A DNA stretch of 64,000 nt from JAAYED01 sp040772225 (GCA_040772225.1 JAXGYO010000002.1:1116001-1180000); one strand, 5' to 3'; counted from the stretch's first letter, positions 48,470 through 57,599 are shown. The notes: a model not told the origin generated them from the letters alone. Numbers and translations are program-made.

Positions 48470-49744
48470 ATGAACAATACGCGATACCTGCTTCCTATAC
48501 TGCTCAGCATCGGCCTTATTCTGTCCGGATGCGGGACGGGCTCCCCCCTGGCCAGGACACAACCAGTGACGCTGCGGTATGCCTACACGGGGGCTACGCC
48601 AGAGATCGAACTGCTGCTGGAAGCCTTTGAGGACGAGCACCCCAATATCACCGTGGAACTGCTGGGCCCCGAGACGGACAGCAGCACGGTCACGCAGCGG
48701 GCGTTGCAGGGCGAGATCGATCTCATTCGCAGCGGCACCGATGCCATGGCTATGGCCGAGCGCGGATTGCTCCCGCTAGACGACATCCATCTGGATGCAT
48801 GGGCGGACGTCAGGGACGACTATTACGGCGGGCTGTGGGAGTCGCTCTCGCTGGGAGGTGAGCAGTATGGCATCCCCGCTGGCCTGGATACCGTCGTGAT
48901 GTACGTAAATGTAGAGGCATTGAATGCCCTGGGCGAGGATCTGCCGCCGGAGAGCCAGCCATGGGATCACTATGCGTTCCTCGATCTGGCCACGCGGCTG
49001 AACCATCCCGAAGGTCTGCCGGGCGATCCCTCACACAGCGTGTTTGGGTTCTGCTCCAACCATCAAGACCTGGACCCGTTCGTCTTTGTGTATGCTAACG
49101 GGGGATCGATTGTGGACGATCTCAATGATCCCCAGCGCCCTATGCTGGATGATACGGCAACTGTGGACGCGCTGGCATTCTATGTAGACCTCTTTACGAG
49201 ATACGGGGTGGCGCCGGGCGGCGACTTTATGGGGCGCAATTATGGTGCTGCCAGCAGGCAGGTCGCGCAGGCGGGCGGGCACTGCGGATTGTGGATCGGA
49301 CTGTTTAGCGACAGGGGCCAAACTGGCTCAAATCCGTGGCAGTATGCCTGGGAGATGCTACCAGCGCCAGGCTCGCAGCCAGACCTCGGTCTCTCGATCG
49401 CTGAGGGCTACTTTGTCCCACGGACGGCGAGCCATCGTGAAGAGGCATTGGAGCTTGCGCGCTTTTTGAGCGACCGATGGCAGGCCTCCGGAAGGCTGCT
49501 TCCCCCGCGTCGCTCCCTGGTACAGCAACCGGGCTTCCAGCAACTGGTGGGGGAACGGATCGTCGCTCACGCAGCTGCGTTCCCTGACGACATGACCATC
49601 ATCTCTCTGGACTTTGGCGACGAACTGATGAGTGTCGGTATGGCTGTTCTCGGGGCTGTGGACTATGCCATCACCCAGAATGCAGATATCGTGCCCTTGC
49701 TTCAGGAGGCACAACAGACCCTGGAACAATCCTTTGGCCCCTGA
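48470..49744 (+). CDS. Extracellular solute-binding lipoprotein (ABC transporter, sugar type)
   Basis: A 424-residue family 1 solute-binding protein. The signal YLLPILLSIGLILSGC ends in lipobox Cys21. The mature part shows TLRYAYTGATPEIELLLEAFEDEHPNITVEL, GEIDLIRSGTDAMAMAERGLL, EQYGIPAGLDTVVMYVN and SIAEGYFVPRTASHREEALELARFL, all typical of maltose/oligosaccharide-binding relatives. No permease or ATPase genes are adjacent, so the transporter partners must be elsewhere or it functions as an orphan. It converges on the glycerate kinase gene with only six bases between stops. Confidence 0.88.
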   Translation: MNNTRYLLPILLSIGLILSGCGTGSPLARTQPVTLRYAYTGATPEIELLLEAFEDEHPNITVELLGPETDSSTVTQRALQGEIDLIRSGTDAMAMAERGLLPLDDIHLDAWADVRDDYYGGLWESLSLGGEQYGIPAGLDTVVMYVNVEALNALGEDLPPESQPWDHYAFLDLATRLNHPEGLPGDPSHSVFGFCSNHQDLDPFVFVYANGGSIVDDLNDPQRPMLDDTATVDALAFYVDLFTRYGVAPGGDFMGRNYGAASRQVAQAGGHCGLWIGLFSDRGQTGSNPWQYAWEMLPAPGSQPDLGLSIAEGYFVPRTASHREEALELARFLSDRWQASGRLLPPRRSLVQQPGFQQLVGERIVAHAAAFPDDMTIISLDFGDELMSVGMAVLGAVDYAITQNADIVPLLQEAQQTLEQSFGP

Positions 49745-49750
49745 GATGCC

Positions 49751-51115
49751 CTACCAGACCAGGATAAAGGCCAGATCGTTGACGTTGGTCTGTGTGGGCC
49801 CTGTCATCAGCAGGTCATCCAGCGCCTCGAAAAAGGGATAGGCGTTGTTCCTTGTGAGGTAGGCCCAGGGATCCAGCCCTCGGGCGCGTGCCCGCGCGAC
49901 GGTGCTGCCGTCTGCCAGAGCGCCGGAAGCGTCGGTTGGGCCGTCGGTGCCATCAGTGGCCAGACAGGCGATCGTCACGTTTTCCATGCCGCCTATGGCG
50001 ATGGCTGCGGCCAGGGCCATCTCCTGGTTGCGCCCGCCCTTGCCGTCGCCCCTGAGTGTAACAGTGGTCTCTCCGCCCACGATCACGCAGGCTGGCACAG
50101 CCACAGGACGACCTGCGCCACGGATCTCCTTTGCGATGGCGGCGAGCACCCGGGCCACCTCACGCGCTTCGCCTTCAACATAGGTAGACAGCAAAAGGGT
50201 GTTCAGTCCCAGAGCATCTGCCTGGCGTTGGGCTGCCTCCGCCGCCAGATCATTGCTGGCTACGATCACGTTCTGTATGCCATTAAAGATGGCGTCTCCC
50301 TCGACGGGATTCTCGGGGATCTCCCCCCGCACGCCGCGCTGAATAACCTCCACAACACTCTCGGGGACCTTGTCCACGAGATCATAGCGCTCCAGCAACG
50401 TCCAGGCATCCCCAAAAGTTGAGTTATCCGGTACGGTTGGCCCCGAGGCGATGGCATCCAGTGGGTTGCCGACGACATCTGACAGGATCAGCGAGACGAC
50501 CCGAGCGGGCGCAGCCAGGCGTGCCAGCTTGCCGCCCTTTAGGCGATCCAGATGCTTGCGGATTGTGTTGATCTCTACAATGGTGGCACCTGCGCGCAGG
50601 AGAGCAGAGGTGAGCGCCTGGAGATCATCGAGGGTGACACCCTCAACCGGCAGGGTCATCAGAGCGGAGCCACCGCCCGAGATGAGACAGATAACGAGAT
50701 CATCGGAACCGGCAGTCTCCAGGATCTCTGCGATCTGCCGCGAGCCAGCGATGCCCGCCTCATCGGGTACCGGGTGGCCGGCCTCCTGCAGCACGATACG
50801 CTGCGTAGGTAAAGTATGCTCGTATTTCACGTTCACGAGCCCTTTGGTGAGCCGATCGCCCAGGATACTCTCCACCGCCTGGGCCATGGCAGCGTCGGCC
50901 TTGCCCGCGCCGACGACATAGACGTTCTGATAGTCGACAAGATCGTATGTGCTGTCGCCGACGATCAACAAGTCACCATCCCGGCGGACAAAGCGGCGCA
51001 CAGCGCCCGCCGGATCAACAGCCTCCAATGCCGCCTGCATGATCTCAACCACCTGGCGTCGCCGTGTGCCCTGAGTGCCAGGCCGATCCGTCAGCTTTGT
51101 TGAGAAAGAAACCAT
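49751..51115 (-). CDS. Glycerate 2-kinase (MOFRL family)
   Basis: A 454-residue class II glycerate kinase, converting D-glycerate to 2-phosphoglycerate, an intermediate that GpmA connects to glycolysis. Family features: VYVVGAGKADAAMA, HPVPDEAGIAGSRQIAEI, VICLISGGGSALMTLP, the NTIRKHLDRLKGGKLARLA substrate Lys/Arg region, VVGNPLDAIASGPTVPD and the MOFRL signature GRNQEMALAAAI with LATDGTDGPTDASGA. GGAGGAG lies before the ATG. It is downstream of secDF on the same strand, separated by a hairpin. Confidence 0.93.
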   Translation of the reverse strand: MVSFSTKLTDRPGTQGTRRRQVVEIMQAALEAVDPAGAVRRFVRRDGDLLIVGDSTYDLVDYQNVYVVGAGKADAAMAQAVESILGDRLTKGLVNVKYEHTLPTQRIVLQEAGHPVPDEAGIAGSRQIAEILETAGSDDLVICLISGGGSALMTLPVEGVTLDDLQALTSALLRAGATIVEINTIRKHLDRLKGGKLARLAAPARVVSLILSDVVGNPLDAIASGPTVPDNSTFGDAWTLLERYDLVDKVPESVVEVIQRGVRGEIPENPVEGDAIFNGIQNVIVASNDLAAEAAQRQADALGLNTLLLSTYVEGEAREVARVLAAIAKEIRGAGRPVAVPACVIVGGETTVTLRGDGKGGRNQEMALAAAIAIGGMENVTIACLATDGTDGPTDASGALADGSTVARARARGLDPWAYLTRNNAYPFFEALDDLLMTGPTQTNVNDLAFILVW

Positions 51116-51160
51116 CGCTCCTCCAGATTCCAGGCTATTGCCGTTAGGCGGCTAGATAAC

Positions 51161-51194
51161 AGCGCCCCCTGTGGTTGGCTACACAAGAGGCGCT
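51161..51194 (-). terminator. Imperfect hairpin after secF
   Basis: Outer stem AGCGCC/GGCGCT (51161-51166 with 51189-51194) and a small inner TGTG/CACA pairing, with GTTATCT after it on the minus strand. A weak terminator candidate. Confidence 0.3.
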
Positions 51195-51235
51195 GATACG
51201 CAATCCGTCAGGTTTGTTGGCCATGAACGAAAAGC

Positions 51236-52171
51236 CTAGGCGGTACTCGGCTGAGCGCGCCTCTTGAAGATGTGTGACCACTCGTTCCGCTCCCAGACCA
51301 CCAGCAGGGGCACGGCGAAAAACAGCGAGGAGTAGGTTCCTGTCACCATGCCGATCAGCATAATCACCATGAACTCGCGAATGGTGGCGCCACCAAACAG
51401 GATGATGGCCAGGATAACGAACTGCGAGTTGAGCTGCGTTGCCAACGAGCGGTGAAGCGTCTCCAGCAGGCTCCTATTGATCATGGTTTCGTACGGCTCA
51501 TTCCGGTGTCGTGCACTGTTCTCTCTGATACGGTCAAACACAACGATCACATCCTGAACCGAAAAGCCGACGACGGTCACGACGGCCGTGAGGAAAAGTG
51601 CGTCGACTTCCCAGTTGAACACCAACCCGAGGAAACTGGCGATGCCCATCAAGATGACCACATCATGGAACATCTTGGCGATGGCACAGGTCCCGTACCG
51701 GATCGGATTGGGTACCTTGCGAAAGGCAATTGCGACAAATGCTAGAATGGCAATCCCAGCCGCCAGAATGGCGTAGATGGCGGCCCGCGTCGTCTCCCGG
51801 CCAATGGTGGGCCCCACTGTCTCTGAGCGCTGCACGGTTGCATCGCCAAAGACTGCGATCAGATCGGACTTGAGCGTCTCTATCTCCTCAACACTCAGTT
51901 CCTTGGTGCGGATCACGACATTGCGTCCACCGCCGACCGTCTTGACGCTGGCTGCTTCATGCCCCCTATCGGACAGCATCGCCCGGATATCCTCCGGAGC
52001 GATCTCCGCATCAAAGGTCACCTCGAGCAATGATCCACCCGTAAAGTCGATGCTCAACCGCAGCGGCGTACCGATCGTCGTGATCGAAACGATCATCGCG
52101 ATGATGCTCAACGCGACGAGTGTGGCCGAGATCATGAAATACCAGGGGCGTTTTTCGATCAGTGTAAACAC
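51236..52171 (-). CDS. secF: Protein translocase subunit SecF
   Basis: A 311-residue membrane protein that with SecD uses the proton gradient to complete protein export through SecYEG. There are six membrane helices: FMISATLVALSIIAMIVSI first, then a periplasmic loop opened by SIDFTGGSLLEVTFD, and five in the second half. Family motifs are DVIVVFDRIREN, TLHRSLATQLNSQFVILAIILFGG and a late GMVTGTYSSLFFAVPLLV. The start is GTG at 52171 with GGGGAAGAGG about seven bases upstream; no suitable ATG exists before the first helix. Sixteen bases separate it from secD. Confidence 0.95.
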   Translation of the reverse strand: MFTLIEKRPWYFMISATLVALSIIAMIVSITTIGTPLRLSIDFTGGSLLEVTFDAEIAPEDIRAMLSDRGHEAASVKTVGGGRNVVIRTKELSVEEIETLKSDLIAVFGDATVQRSETVGPTIGRETTRAAIYAILAAGIAILAFVAIAFRKVPNPIRYGTCAIAKMFHDVVILMGIASFLGLVFNWEVDALFLTAVVTVVGFSVQDVIVVFDRIRENSARHRNEPYETMINRSLLETLHRSLATQLNSQFVILAIILFGGATIREFMVIMLIGMVTGTYSSLFFAVPLLVVWERNEWSHIFKRRAQPSTA

Positions 52172-52187
52172 GCTGTGCCTCTTCCCC

Positions 52188-53546
52188 TTAAATGCCCAGC
52201 AACCACCGCTTGTCGCGGAGGCGCTCGCCGAATACGCGAAATACAAACCGCACAAAGGTGCGCGACACTGTGATCGCCGTAAACATGCTGATCGCCACAC
52301 CCAGCGCCAGAGTAACGGCAAACCCCTTGACCATATTGGCGCCAAAGCTGTTGCCAAAGATCCATAGAATGGCACAGGTGATCCAGACCGAGACGTTAGA
52401 GTCGAGGATCGAGGTCCAGGCGCGCCGGAAGCCCGCATCCACAGCCCTTCCAAGCTCACGACCCTGGCGCATCTCCTCGCGCATGCGCTCAAATATCAGA
52501 ATGTTAGCGTCAACAGCCATGCCAACCGATAGCAGAAAGCCGGCAATGCCCGGGAGCGTCAGAGTCACGGGGATTAGCTTGTAGAGGGCCAGCGTTATCA
52601 GGGCATAGATAATGAGCGCCAGATCGGCCAGGGCGCCGGGAAGCCGATAGTAGACGAGCATGAACAACAGGACGATAACCAGACCGATGATGCCCGCGCG
52701 GACGCTCTTGTTCACCGAATCTTCACCCAGGCTGGCACCTACAGCGCGCGTCTCCATCACAGATAGCGGGACGGGCAACGCGCCGTAGCGCAACTGAAGC
52801 ACCACCGACTGCGCCTCTTCGAGCGTAAAATTGCCCTCTATCACGCCCTTACCGTCGGGTATCGCGCTCCTGATAACCGGGCAGGAGATGACCTGGCTGT
52901 CCAGAACAATCGCGAGATAGCGGTTGATGTTGGATGCAGTGTGTTCGGCAAAGATTGCGGCGCCTTCGGCGTCGAGCTCAAAAGCGATAAAGGGCTGCCC
53001 CGTGGTTTGATCAAAGTTTACCTGGGCCGTCTTCAAGTTTCGGCCTGTGAGAACGGTGGGGTAGACAGTGGCCGTGCCGGTGACAGTCTCACTGGGCTCG
53101 ACTGAGAGATAATCAGTCTGAACAATTGTGCCCTCGGGCAGGAAGGTGGCGCCCAGATCGACAAACTCGAGCAGGCCGGTCTCTTTAAGTGTATCGATGG
53201 CCTTTTGCGCATCATCGATCCCGGGCATCTCAACCAGGATGCGGTCCGTTCCCACAGCCTGAACGACCGGCTCTGTCACGCCGAGTCCATCGACGCGATT
53301 CTCAATGATGCGGCGCACGGCTTCCATGGCGTCAGCGTCTACGGTCTGGCCCTCGGGCACATCGGCCTTCATCAGGACCTGCATGCCCCCCTGCAGGTCC
53401 AGGCCCAGCTGCAGGCGTATCTCGCGCGTGATGCTGCGCTCACCGAGCTTGATGTCTATCCCCGGATTGCCCGGCCAGGCAACCCAGGCCGCCAAAGCGG
53501 CGATGATGACTATCAGGATGAGCAGGCGTCCGTCATGCTGCCTCAT
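52188..53546 (-). CDS. secD: Protein translocase subunit SecD
   Basis: A 452-residue SecD: N-terminal helix (LLILIVIIAALAAWVAW), the LGLDLQGGMQVLM motif, a P1 head of moderate size (EAVRRIIENRVDGLGVTEPVVQ, ILVEMPGI) and five C-terminal helices with LALYKLIPVTLTLPGIAGFLLSVGMAVDANILIFERMREE, which carries the conserved proton-relay Asp. Length is typical for non-proteobacterial SecD. GAGGAG nine bases before the ATG supports the start. It is transcribed with secF from a consensus promoter at the end of the upstream gene and has a leader with a hairpin and a short reading frame. Confidence 0.96.
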   Translation of the reverse strand: MRQHDGRLLILIVIIAALAAWVAWPGNPGIDIKLGERSITREIRLQLGLDLQGGMQVLMKADVPEGQTVDADAMEAVRRIIENRVDGLGVTEPVVQAVGTDRILVEMPGIDDAQKAIDTLKETGLLEFVDLGATFLPEGTIVQTDYLSVEPSETVTGTATVYPTVLTGRNLKTAQVNFDQTTGQPFIAFELDAEGAAIFAEHTASNINRYLAIVLDSQVISCPVIRSAIPDGKGVIEGNFTLEEAQSVVLQLRYGALPVPLSVMETRAVGASLGEDSVNKSVRAGIIGLVIVLLFMLVYYRLPGALADLALIIYALITLALYKLIPVTLTLPGIAGFLLSVGMAVDANILIFERMREEMRQGRELGRAVDAGFRRAWTSILDSNVSVWITCAILWIFGNSFGANMVKGFAVTLALGVAISMFTAITVSRTFVRFVFRVFGERLRDKRWLLGI

Positions 53547-53556
53547 GGGGTACTCC

Positions 53557-53640
53557 TCAAAAGTGTGCCAGCTCTGGCAAAGAAAAACACCCTCCAGGGT
53601 GCTTGCGGCAAGCCAACAGCGTGCACCATGCCAACACCAT
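53557..53640 (-). CDS. Putative 27-residue leader peptide upstream of secDF
   Basis: On the minus strand an ATG at 53640, eight bases after AAAGGG, opens 27 codons: MVLAWCTLLACRKHPGG, then CFSLPELAHF and TGA. The stop overlaps the secD ribosome binding site (TGAGGAG), and the secD ATG follows eleven bases later. The N-terminal third is hydrophobic like a short signal segment, and codons 14-18 encode the arms of the terminator-like hairpin. Ribosomes on the frame would therefore open the hairpin and feed secD. Secretion-monitoring arrest peptides upstream of sec genes (SecM, VemP) work this way, but this is inference: the frame is short and could be fortuitous. Confidence 0.35.
   Translation of the reverse strand: MVLAWCTLLACRKHPGGCFSLPELAHF
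53588..53601 (-). terminator. Terminator-like hairpin in the secDF leader
   Basis: Minus-strand CACCCTGGAGGGTG (five to six base pairs) is followed directly by TTTTTCTTTG. It lies between the secD promoter and its start codon, so it may attenuate secDF as well as end upstream transcripts. Confidence 0.5.
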
Positions 53641-53666
53641 GACTACGCCCTTTGCCGTCGCAAGGG

Positions 53667-53694
53667 ATTATAGGGCGGCAGGGGGCTATGTCAA
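53667..53694 (-). promoter_or_regulatory. Consensus promoter of secDF
   Basis: TTGACA (53689-53694) and TATAAT (53667-53672), both perfect, 16 bases apart. The -35 overlaps the last codons of the preceding P-loop gene. Predicted leader about 115 bases. Confidence 0.82.
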
Positions 53695-54120
53695 ATGGTC
53701 TGGAGGCTCTCCGCCGGAAGGATCATTCTCTGGCGGCTGTTGGCGTGGTGCGACACCAGCCTCGATGAGGGCGCGCACCGCAAGGCGAAGCACGCCCTCT
53801 TTATCCAGTGCGGAGGTATCGATGTACAGATCGCAGTGAGATCGAGCGTGCGCCAGACGTTGGCGCTGAAGCCTCAGGTAATGCTCGTCCGCTGCGGTGG
53901 CGCGGCGGGCGGCCAGCACCGCTGGCGAAGCGTCCAAATAGATGAGGATCTCAGGCCGCGATATGCGGCGCCACATATCGGGCACGTACGAGTGCTCCTG
54001 TGCGCAGTGACGCGCCTCATATCCCAGCGTCTGCAGGCGGGAGACGAGTTCACTCTTGCCCGATGCGCAAGGGCCCACCACCGCAATTCGGCCTGGCACC
54101 CTCTCGGGCATAGTGCGCAT
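53686..54120 (-). CDS. Small P-loop NTPase
   Basis: A 144-residue protein with Walker A at residues 16-23 (GPCASGKS) after RIAVV, then YEARHCAQEHSYVPDMWRRI, ILIYLDASPAVLAARR and helical LQRQRLAHARSHCDLYIDT, an arrangement close to small nucleoside or adenylylsulfate-type kinases. The substrate is unknown. ATG at 54120 has AGGAG seven bases upstream. It follows the phosphatase gene by 19 bases and ends the cca-CorC-phosphatase unit. Its last codons contain the secDF promoter. Confidence 0.75.
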   Translation of the reverse strand: MRTMPERVPGRIAVVGPCASGKSELVSRLQTLGYEARHCAQEHSYVPDMWRRISRPEILIYLDASPAVLAARRATAADEHYLRLQRQRLAHARSHCDLYIDTSALDKEGVLRLAVRALIEAGVAPRQQPPENDPSGGEPPDHLT

Positions 54121-54139
54121 GTCCAGTCTCCTGGCGAGC

Positions 54140-54898
54140 TTATTGCGGGGTAACGATCGCTGGAACCGGGAAACGGGCGGAGAGGCGCCGAATGCCATTG
54201 CCGGCTGTGTCTGGCCGTACCGCCACAACCAGCACGCTGACATCATCGCTCGGGCGACCAGCCTCAATCCGTAAGGCGGCCTGGAGCAATGTGTCTGCGA
54301 GATCCTGCGCGTCCGGGTGGCTAGCCAGCAACCGCTCAAGTGTGTCGAGAAGGCTCTGTGCAGCTTGCCGTCCAAAGGCGTGAAGCAGGCCGTCTGTACA
54401 CTGCACAACAAACGACCAGGGTCTGAGGGGCATCTCGACGATACATGGCTTGGTATAGTCGTAGATGCCAATGGGGTCAGAGTCGTCATCGAGCACGTGG
54501 AGCGTGTCCTCTGCCCACACAAAGGCAGGGCAGCGAGCATTCCGGGAGATCACCAGCGTCTGCGAGGCCAGATCAACAGAGACCATCTGGAGTTCGGCCG
54601 ATACCTGTCCGCTGCGATGGGTCCGCAGGTAATCATGCGCTGCGCGCGCTGCAGCACCGTCGCGTACGCCCTCACCCAGGAGCGATATGGCCTTGCGCGC
54701 AACGATATTGCTGATGATGCGTGCCGGCCTGCCGCTCCGTTGCCCATCCACAAGCACGGCCGAGAGACCGCCTTGTGGGCGCTCAATTATCTCCAGGGTG
54801 TCCCCACTGGTGCTGGTCGCGTACTTGGCTACCTTGGCGGCTCCAAGTTGCACCTCCAGGGCCGAAGGTCGGGGTTTTACGCTGTCAGCTGGGACCAT
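54140..54898 (-). CDS. SpoIIE/PP2C-like protein phosphatase
   Basis: A 252-residue protein with a SpoIIE-type (PPM) phosphatase domain: AVLVDGQRSGRPARIISNIVARKA at the first metal site, LQMVSVDLASQTLVISRNARCPAFVW, FVVQCTDGLLHAFGR (metal Asp-Gly) and PSDDVSVLVVAV (last metal Asp pair). The first motif reads VDGQ where canonical enzymes have DGMGH, so one metal position is in doubt. No sensory domain is attached. Candidate substrates would be phospho-serine proteins such as anti-anti-sigma factors. The ATG shares one base with the stop of the CorC-like gene (TGATG). Confidence 0.78.
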   Translation of the reverse strand: MVPADSVKPRPSALEVQLGAAKVAKYATSTSGDTLEIIERPQGGLSAVLVDGQRSGRPARIISNIVARKAISLLGEGVRDGAAARAAHDYLRTHRSGQVSAELQMVSVDLASQTLVISRNARCPAFVWAEDTLHVLDDDSDPIGIYDYTKPCIVEMPLRPWSFVVQCTDGLLHAFGRQAAQSLLDTLERLLASHPDAQDLADTLLQAALRIEAGRPSDDVSVLVVAVRPDTAGNGIRRLSARFPVPAIVTPQ

Positions 54899-56250
54899 CA
54901 CGGGATGTCCTGACCATCTGCCGATTCGCTCGCGTCGTCTGTCGTATCCTGTTTGCGAGCGGGAAAAGACACCAGCAACTTGTCTACGCGCGGGCCATCC
55001 ATGTCCATAACTTCAAAGCGCATCCCTTCCCAGTCAAAGTGGTCTGCTGAGGAGGGCACGCGACCCAGCTGCATCACAGCAAAGCCCGCCAGGGTCTGGA
55101 ACATCCCCTGATCCTCGCCAGGCAGCGGCTCCTGGATGCCCCAGTGGCGACGGAAATCGTCAGTTGTGAGCATACCATCCACCAACCAGCTGCCGTCATC
55201 GCGTTCGATGATCTGCGGCTCCTCAGGCTGGTCCTGGGCGGGAATGTCGCCAACGATGGCCTCCAGGATGTCCGTCAGCGTCAGGACGCCTTCCACACTG
55301 CCGTACTCGTCGATAACCATCGCCAGCTGAGTCCCCGAAAGCTTGAACTGCTCGAGAACCGTCAAAGCTGGCATGATATCGGGTACGTATAGCGGCTGGC
55401 GCAGCACACTTTCCAGATCAAACTCCTCGCCACGCCAGGCCTGGATCAGGAGGTCTTTGGCTTTGACCTCGCCAAGGAGTTGCTCAAGGCTCTCCCGTCC
55501 TACAGGGAACCGTGAGAAAGGCTCGTTCATGATGCTCTCTCTGAGTTTTTCTGGCGTGTCGTCGAGATCCAGCCACACGACCTCGGGCCGCGGCGTCATC
55601 AGTGCGCTGGCCGGACGGTCGTTCAACAAGAACACACTCTCGACCATGTCCTGCTCAACTTCGTCGATCACGCCGGCGTCGGTGCCCTGCTGGAGCATCG
55701 CTCGGATCTCTTCCTCTGTCACTGGAGGACGCTCATGGTGTCCGACGCCAAGAATCCTCAGGACGAGATTCGTGGAGGCGCCCAGCAACCAGACAATGGG
55801 TCTCATGATGACAGAGAGCGCATGCATCGGCCATGACAGGATGCTTGCCGCGCGCTCGGGGTTGGTAAGCGCGATGCGCTTGGGCACCAACTCGCCCACT
55901 ACGAGCGTCATATACGTGATGCCGAGAACGACGACGACGATCGAGATGCTCTGCGCATAGGGCTCTAGTGCGGGAAACTGCATCAGCCAGGCAGCGAATG
56001 GCTTGGATAGCGTTGCACCACCGATGGCACCCGCGAACACGCCCACCAGCGACACGCCGATCTGAACCGTCGATAGAAAACGGTCCAGATCGCTGGCCAG
56101 TTTGAGCGCTAGCTGGGCACCGCTGTGACCCTCCCGAGCCCTCTGCTGCAGGCGCTCAGGCCGCGAGGATACCACCGCGAACTCGGCCATGGCGAATATC
56201 CCGTTGAGGACTACCAGCAACAGGATCAGCCCAATCTCTTGCAGAATCAT
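54898..56250 (-). CDS. Hemolysin-family (CorC/HlyC) membrane protein with CBS domains
   Basis: A 450-residue protein of the DUF21-CBS-CorC_HlyC layout. DUF21 transmembrane part (residues about 1-190): MILQEIGLILLLVVLNGIFAMAEFAVVSS, GVSLVGVFAGAIGGA and VGELVPKRIALTNPE. Two CBS motifs follow (MTPRPEVVWLDLDDTPEKL, and VIDEYGSVEGVLTLTDILEAIVGDI) and a C-terminal CorC_HlyC domain (WLVDGMLTTDDFRRHWGI, then GFAVMQLGRVP). Relatives are linked to Mg2+ or Co2+ efflux. ATG at 56250 lies five bases after the cca stop; the AAGGAAGG at the cca end is its ribosome binding site. Confidence 0.92.
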   Translation of the reverse strand: MILQEIGLILLLVVLNGIFAMAEFAVVSSRPERLQQRAREGHSGAQLALKLASDLDRFLSTVQIGVSLVGVFAGAIGGATLSKPFAAWLMQFPALEPYAQSISIVVVVLGITYMTLVVGELVPKRIALTNPERAASILSWPMHALSVIMRPIVWLLGASTNLVLRILGVGHHERPPVTEEEIRAMLQQGTDAGVIDEVEQDMVESVFLLNDRPASALMTPRPEVVWLDLDDTPEKLRESIMNEPFSRFPVGRESLEQLLGEVKAKDLLIQAWRGEEFDLESVLRQPLYVPDIMPALTVLEQFKLSGTQLAMVIDEYGSVEGVLTLTDILEAIVGDIPAQDQPEEPQIIERDDGSWLVDGMLTTDDFRRHWGIQEPLPGEDQGMFQTLAGFAVMQLGRVPSSADHFDWEGMRFEVMDMDGPRVDKLLVSFPARKQDTTDDASESADGQDIP

Positions 56251-56255
56251 CGACG

Positions 56256-57599
56256 CTATACCTTCCTTTGTCTGAACTTGGCCAACGCTCGCCGAGCCTC
56301 GGCCCATGCGCTGTCTCGGTCTTGCACCTGGCCCTGAGCCTGCGCCTCCGACAGAGCGCACAGCATGGCACCAACCAATGGCCCAGGCTCCACGCCGAGA
56401 CCATCCATCAACTCCTGCGCTGTTAGCAACGGAGCAGGCGATATGACCTGATCCTGGAAATCCAGCCAGTACAACAGCATCTGCCGGGCAGGCTCCCTCT
56501 CGCCCGCAGTGCGAGCAGGTTCCGCGAGGTTGAGCGCGGCGCCATCGGCGCCCGCGGAGCCAAAATCCCGATAGTATCTGTGCGCCGTGAGGGTGTCTAC
56601 GTTCTGGATCCCACGCCAGACATCGTCCCGGACTGCTCGCAGCACTGTGTCGACATGCCTTTTCTCGCGGCCCGCCAGGCGCAGGCCCGCAAGCGCCTGC
56701 TGTTGTTCGCCCGTGCCGGCGGGTGATAGCAGCGCCGCCAAGGACACCATCTGGCGGCGACTGCGCTCAGCGGAAAACCGTTCTTGCCACTGCGTCGCGA
56801 GCCGGCTCACGGGGCCGTCTGCGGCGTCCGCCAGGGTATTTACTGCATCCAGCCAGGCGATACCGGCGAGCAACTTGCTTTCTGAGATCTTGGCCAACAG
56901 TAGCTCAAGCAACCCCAGATCCAGCGCCAGTCTCAGCCCGGAGCCATCCGACGATTCGAGCATAAGCATCAGCTCATCTCTCAGGCGCTCTGCAGAGACC
57001 TGAGCCAGCAGTGGCCGGTGACTCACAATCACAGCGCGCGTAGCAGGATGCAGAGTGAACCCGGGCAAGGCAGACATGCGCACGGCTCGCAGCATGCGCA
57101 CGGGATCGTCCTCGAAAGCGGCGGCATGGGTGTGTCTAACAATGCCGCTTTCCAGATCGGCATGCCCGCCTGTGGGGTCCAGCAGTTCTTGAAGATTTGG
57201 CGAGATGGCCATGCCCATTGCGTTGATCGTCAGATCGCGCGCGCAGAGATCGGCGCGAATCGAGTCGCCGCGCAGGCCCGCCAGATCGATGTGGTAGCGA
57301 TTGTCGCTTTCAAGCACAATGACGCGGCTCACATCATGCTCAGCGTCCATCACGTAAAAGGCACCCTGCATCTGGTCAGCGAGCCATCGTCCCGTTTGGA
57401 CGGCACTACCATTTACGGCGATATCGAGATCGTGCCCGGGCACGCAGCGTAGTGCGTCGCGGATGCTGCCGCCCACCAGATAGACAGGATCAGCGGCCGA
57501 GCGCAGTATCGCTATTGCACGTGACCATAGGGCGCTGGCGTCGATCCAGCGGCGTATCGTTTCCTGAGGGGTCAGATCGGTCGGGCAGGGGGCGATCAC
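56256..57599 (-). CDS. cca: CCA tRNA nucleotidyltransferase / poly(A) polymerase family
   Basis: A 447-residue class II nucleotidyltransferase. The head domain has YLVGGSIRDALRCVPGHDLDIAVNG with both catalytic aspartates (DLD), followed by RADLCARDLTINAMGM and the neck-region AAAFEDDPVRMLRAVRMSA. The C-terminal helical half diverges, with no clear HD motif. It would complete the 3' CCA of tRNAs, needed here because tRNA-Ser lacks an encoded CCA; an A-adding or poly(A) role cannot be excluded. GTG at 57599 is preferred because GGGAGG lies six bases upstream. It leads the cca-CorC-phosphatase-kinase operon. Confidence 0.88.
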   Translation of the reverse strand: MIAPCPTDLTPQETIRRWIDASALWSRAIAILRSAADPVYLVGGSIRDALRCVPGHDLDIAVNGSAVQTGRWLADQMQGAFYVMDAEHDVSRVIVLESDNRYHIDLAGLRGDSIRADLCARDLTINAMGMAISPNLQELLDPTGGHADLESGIVRHTHAAAFEDDPVRMLRAVRMSALPGFTLHPATRAVIVSHRPLLAQVSAERLRDELMLMLESSDGSGLRLALDLGLLELLLAKISESKLLAGIAWLDAVNTLADAADGPVSRLATQWQERFSAERSRRQMVSLAALLSPAGTGEQQQALAGLRLAGREKRHVDTVLRAVRDDVWRGIQNVDTLTAHRYYRDFGSAGADGAALNLAEPARTAGEREPARQMLLYWLDFQDQVISPAPLLTAQELMDGLGVEPGPLVGAMLCALSEAQAQGQVQDRDSAWAEARRALAKFRQRKV

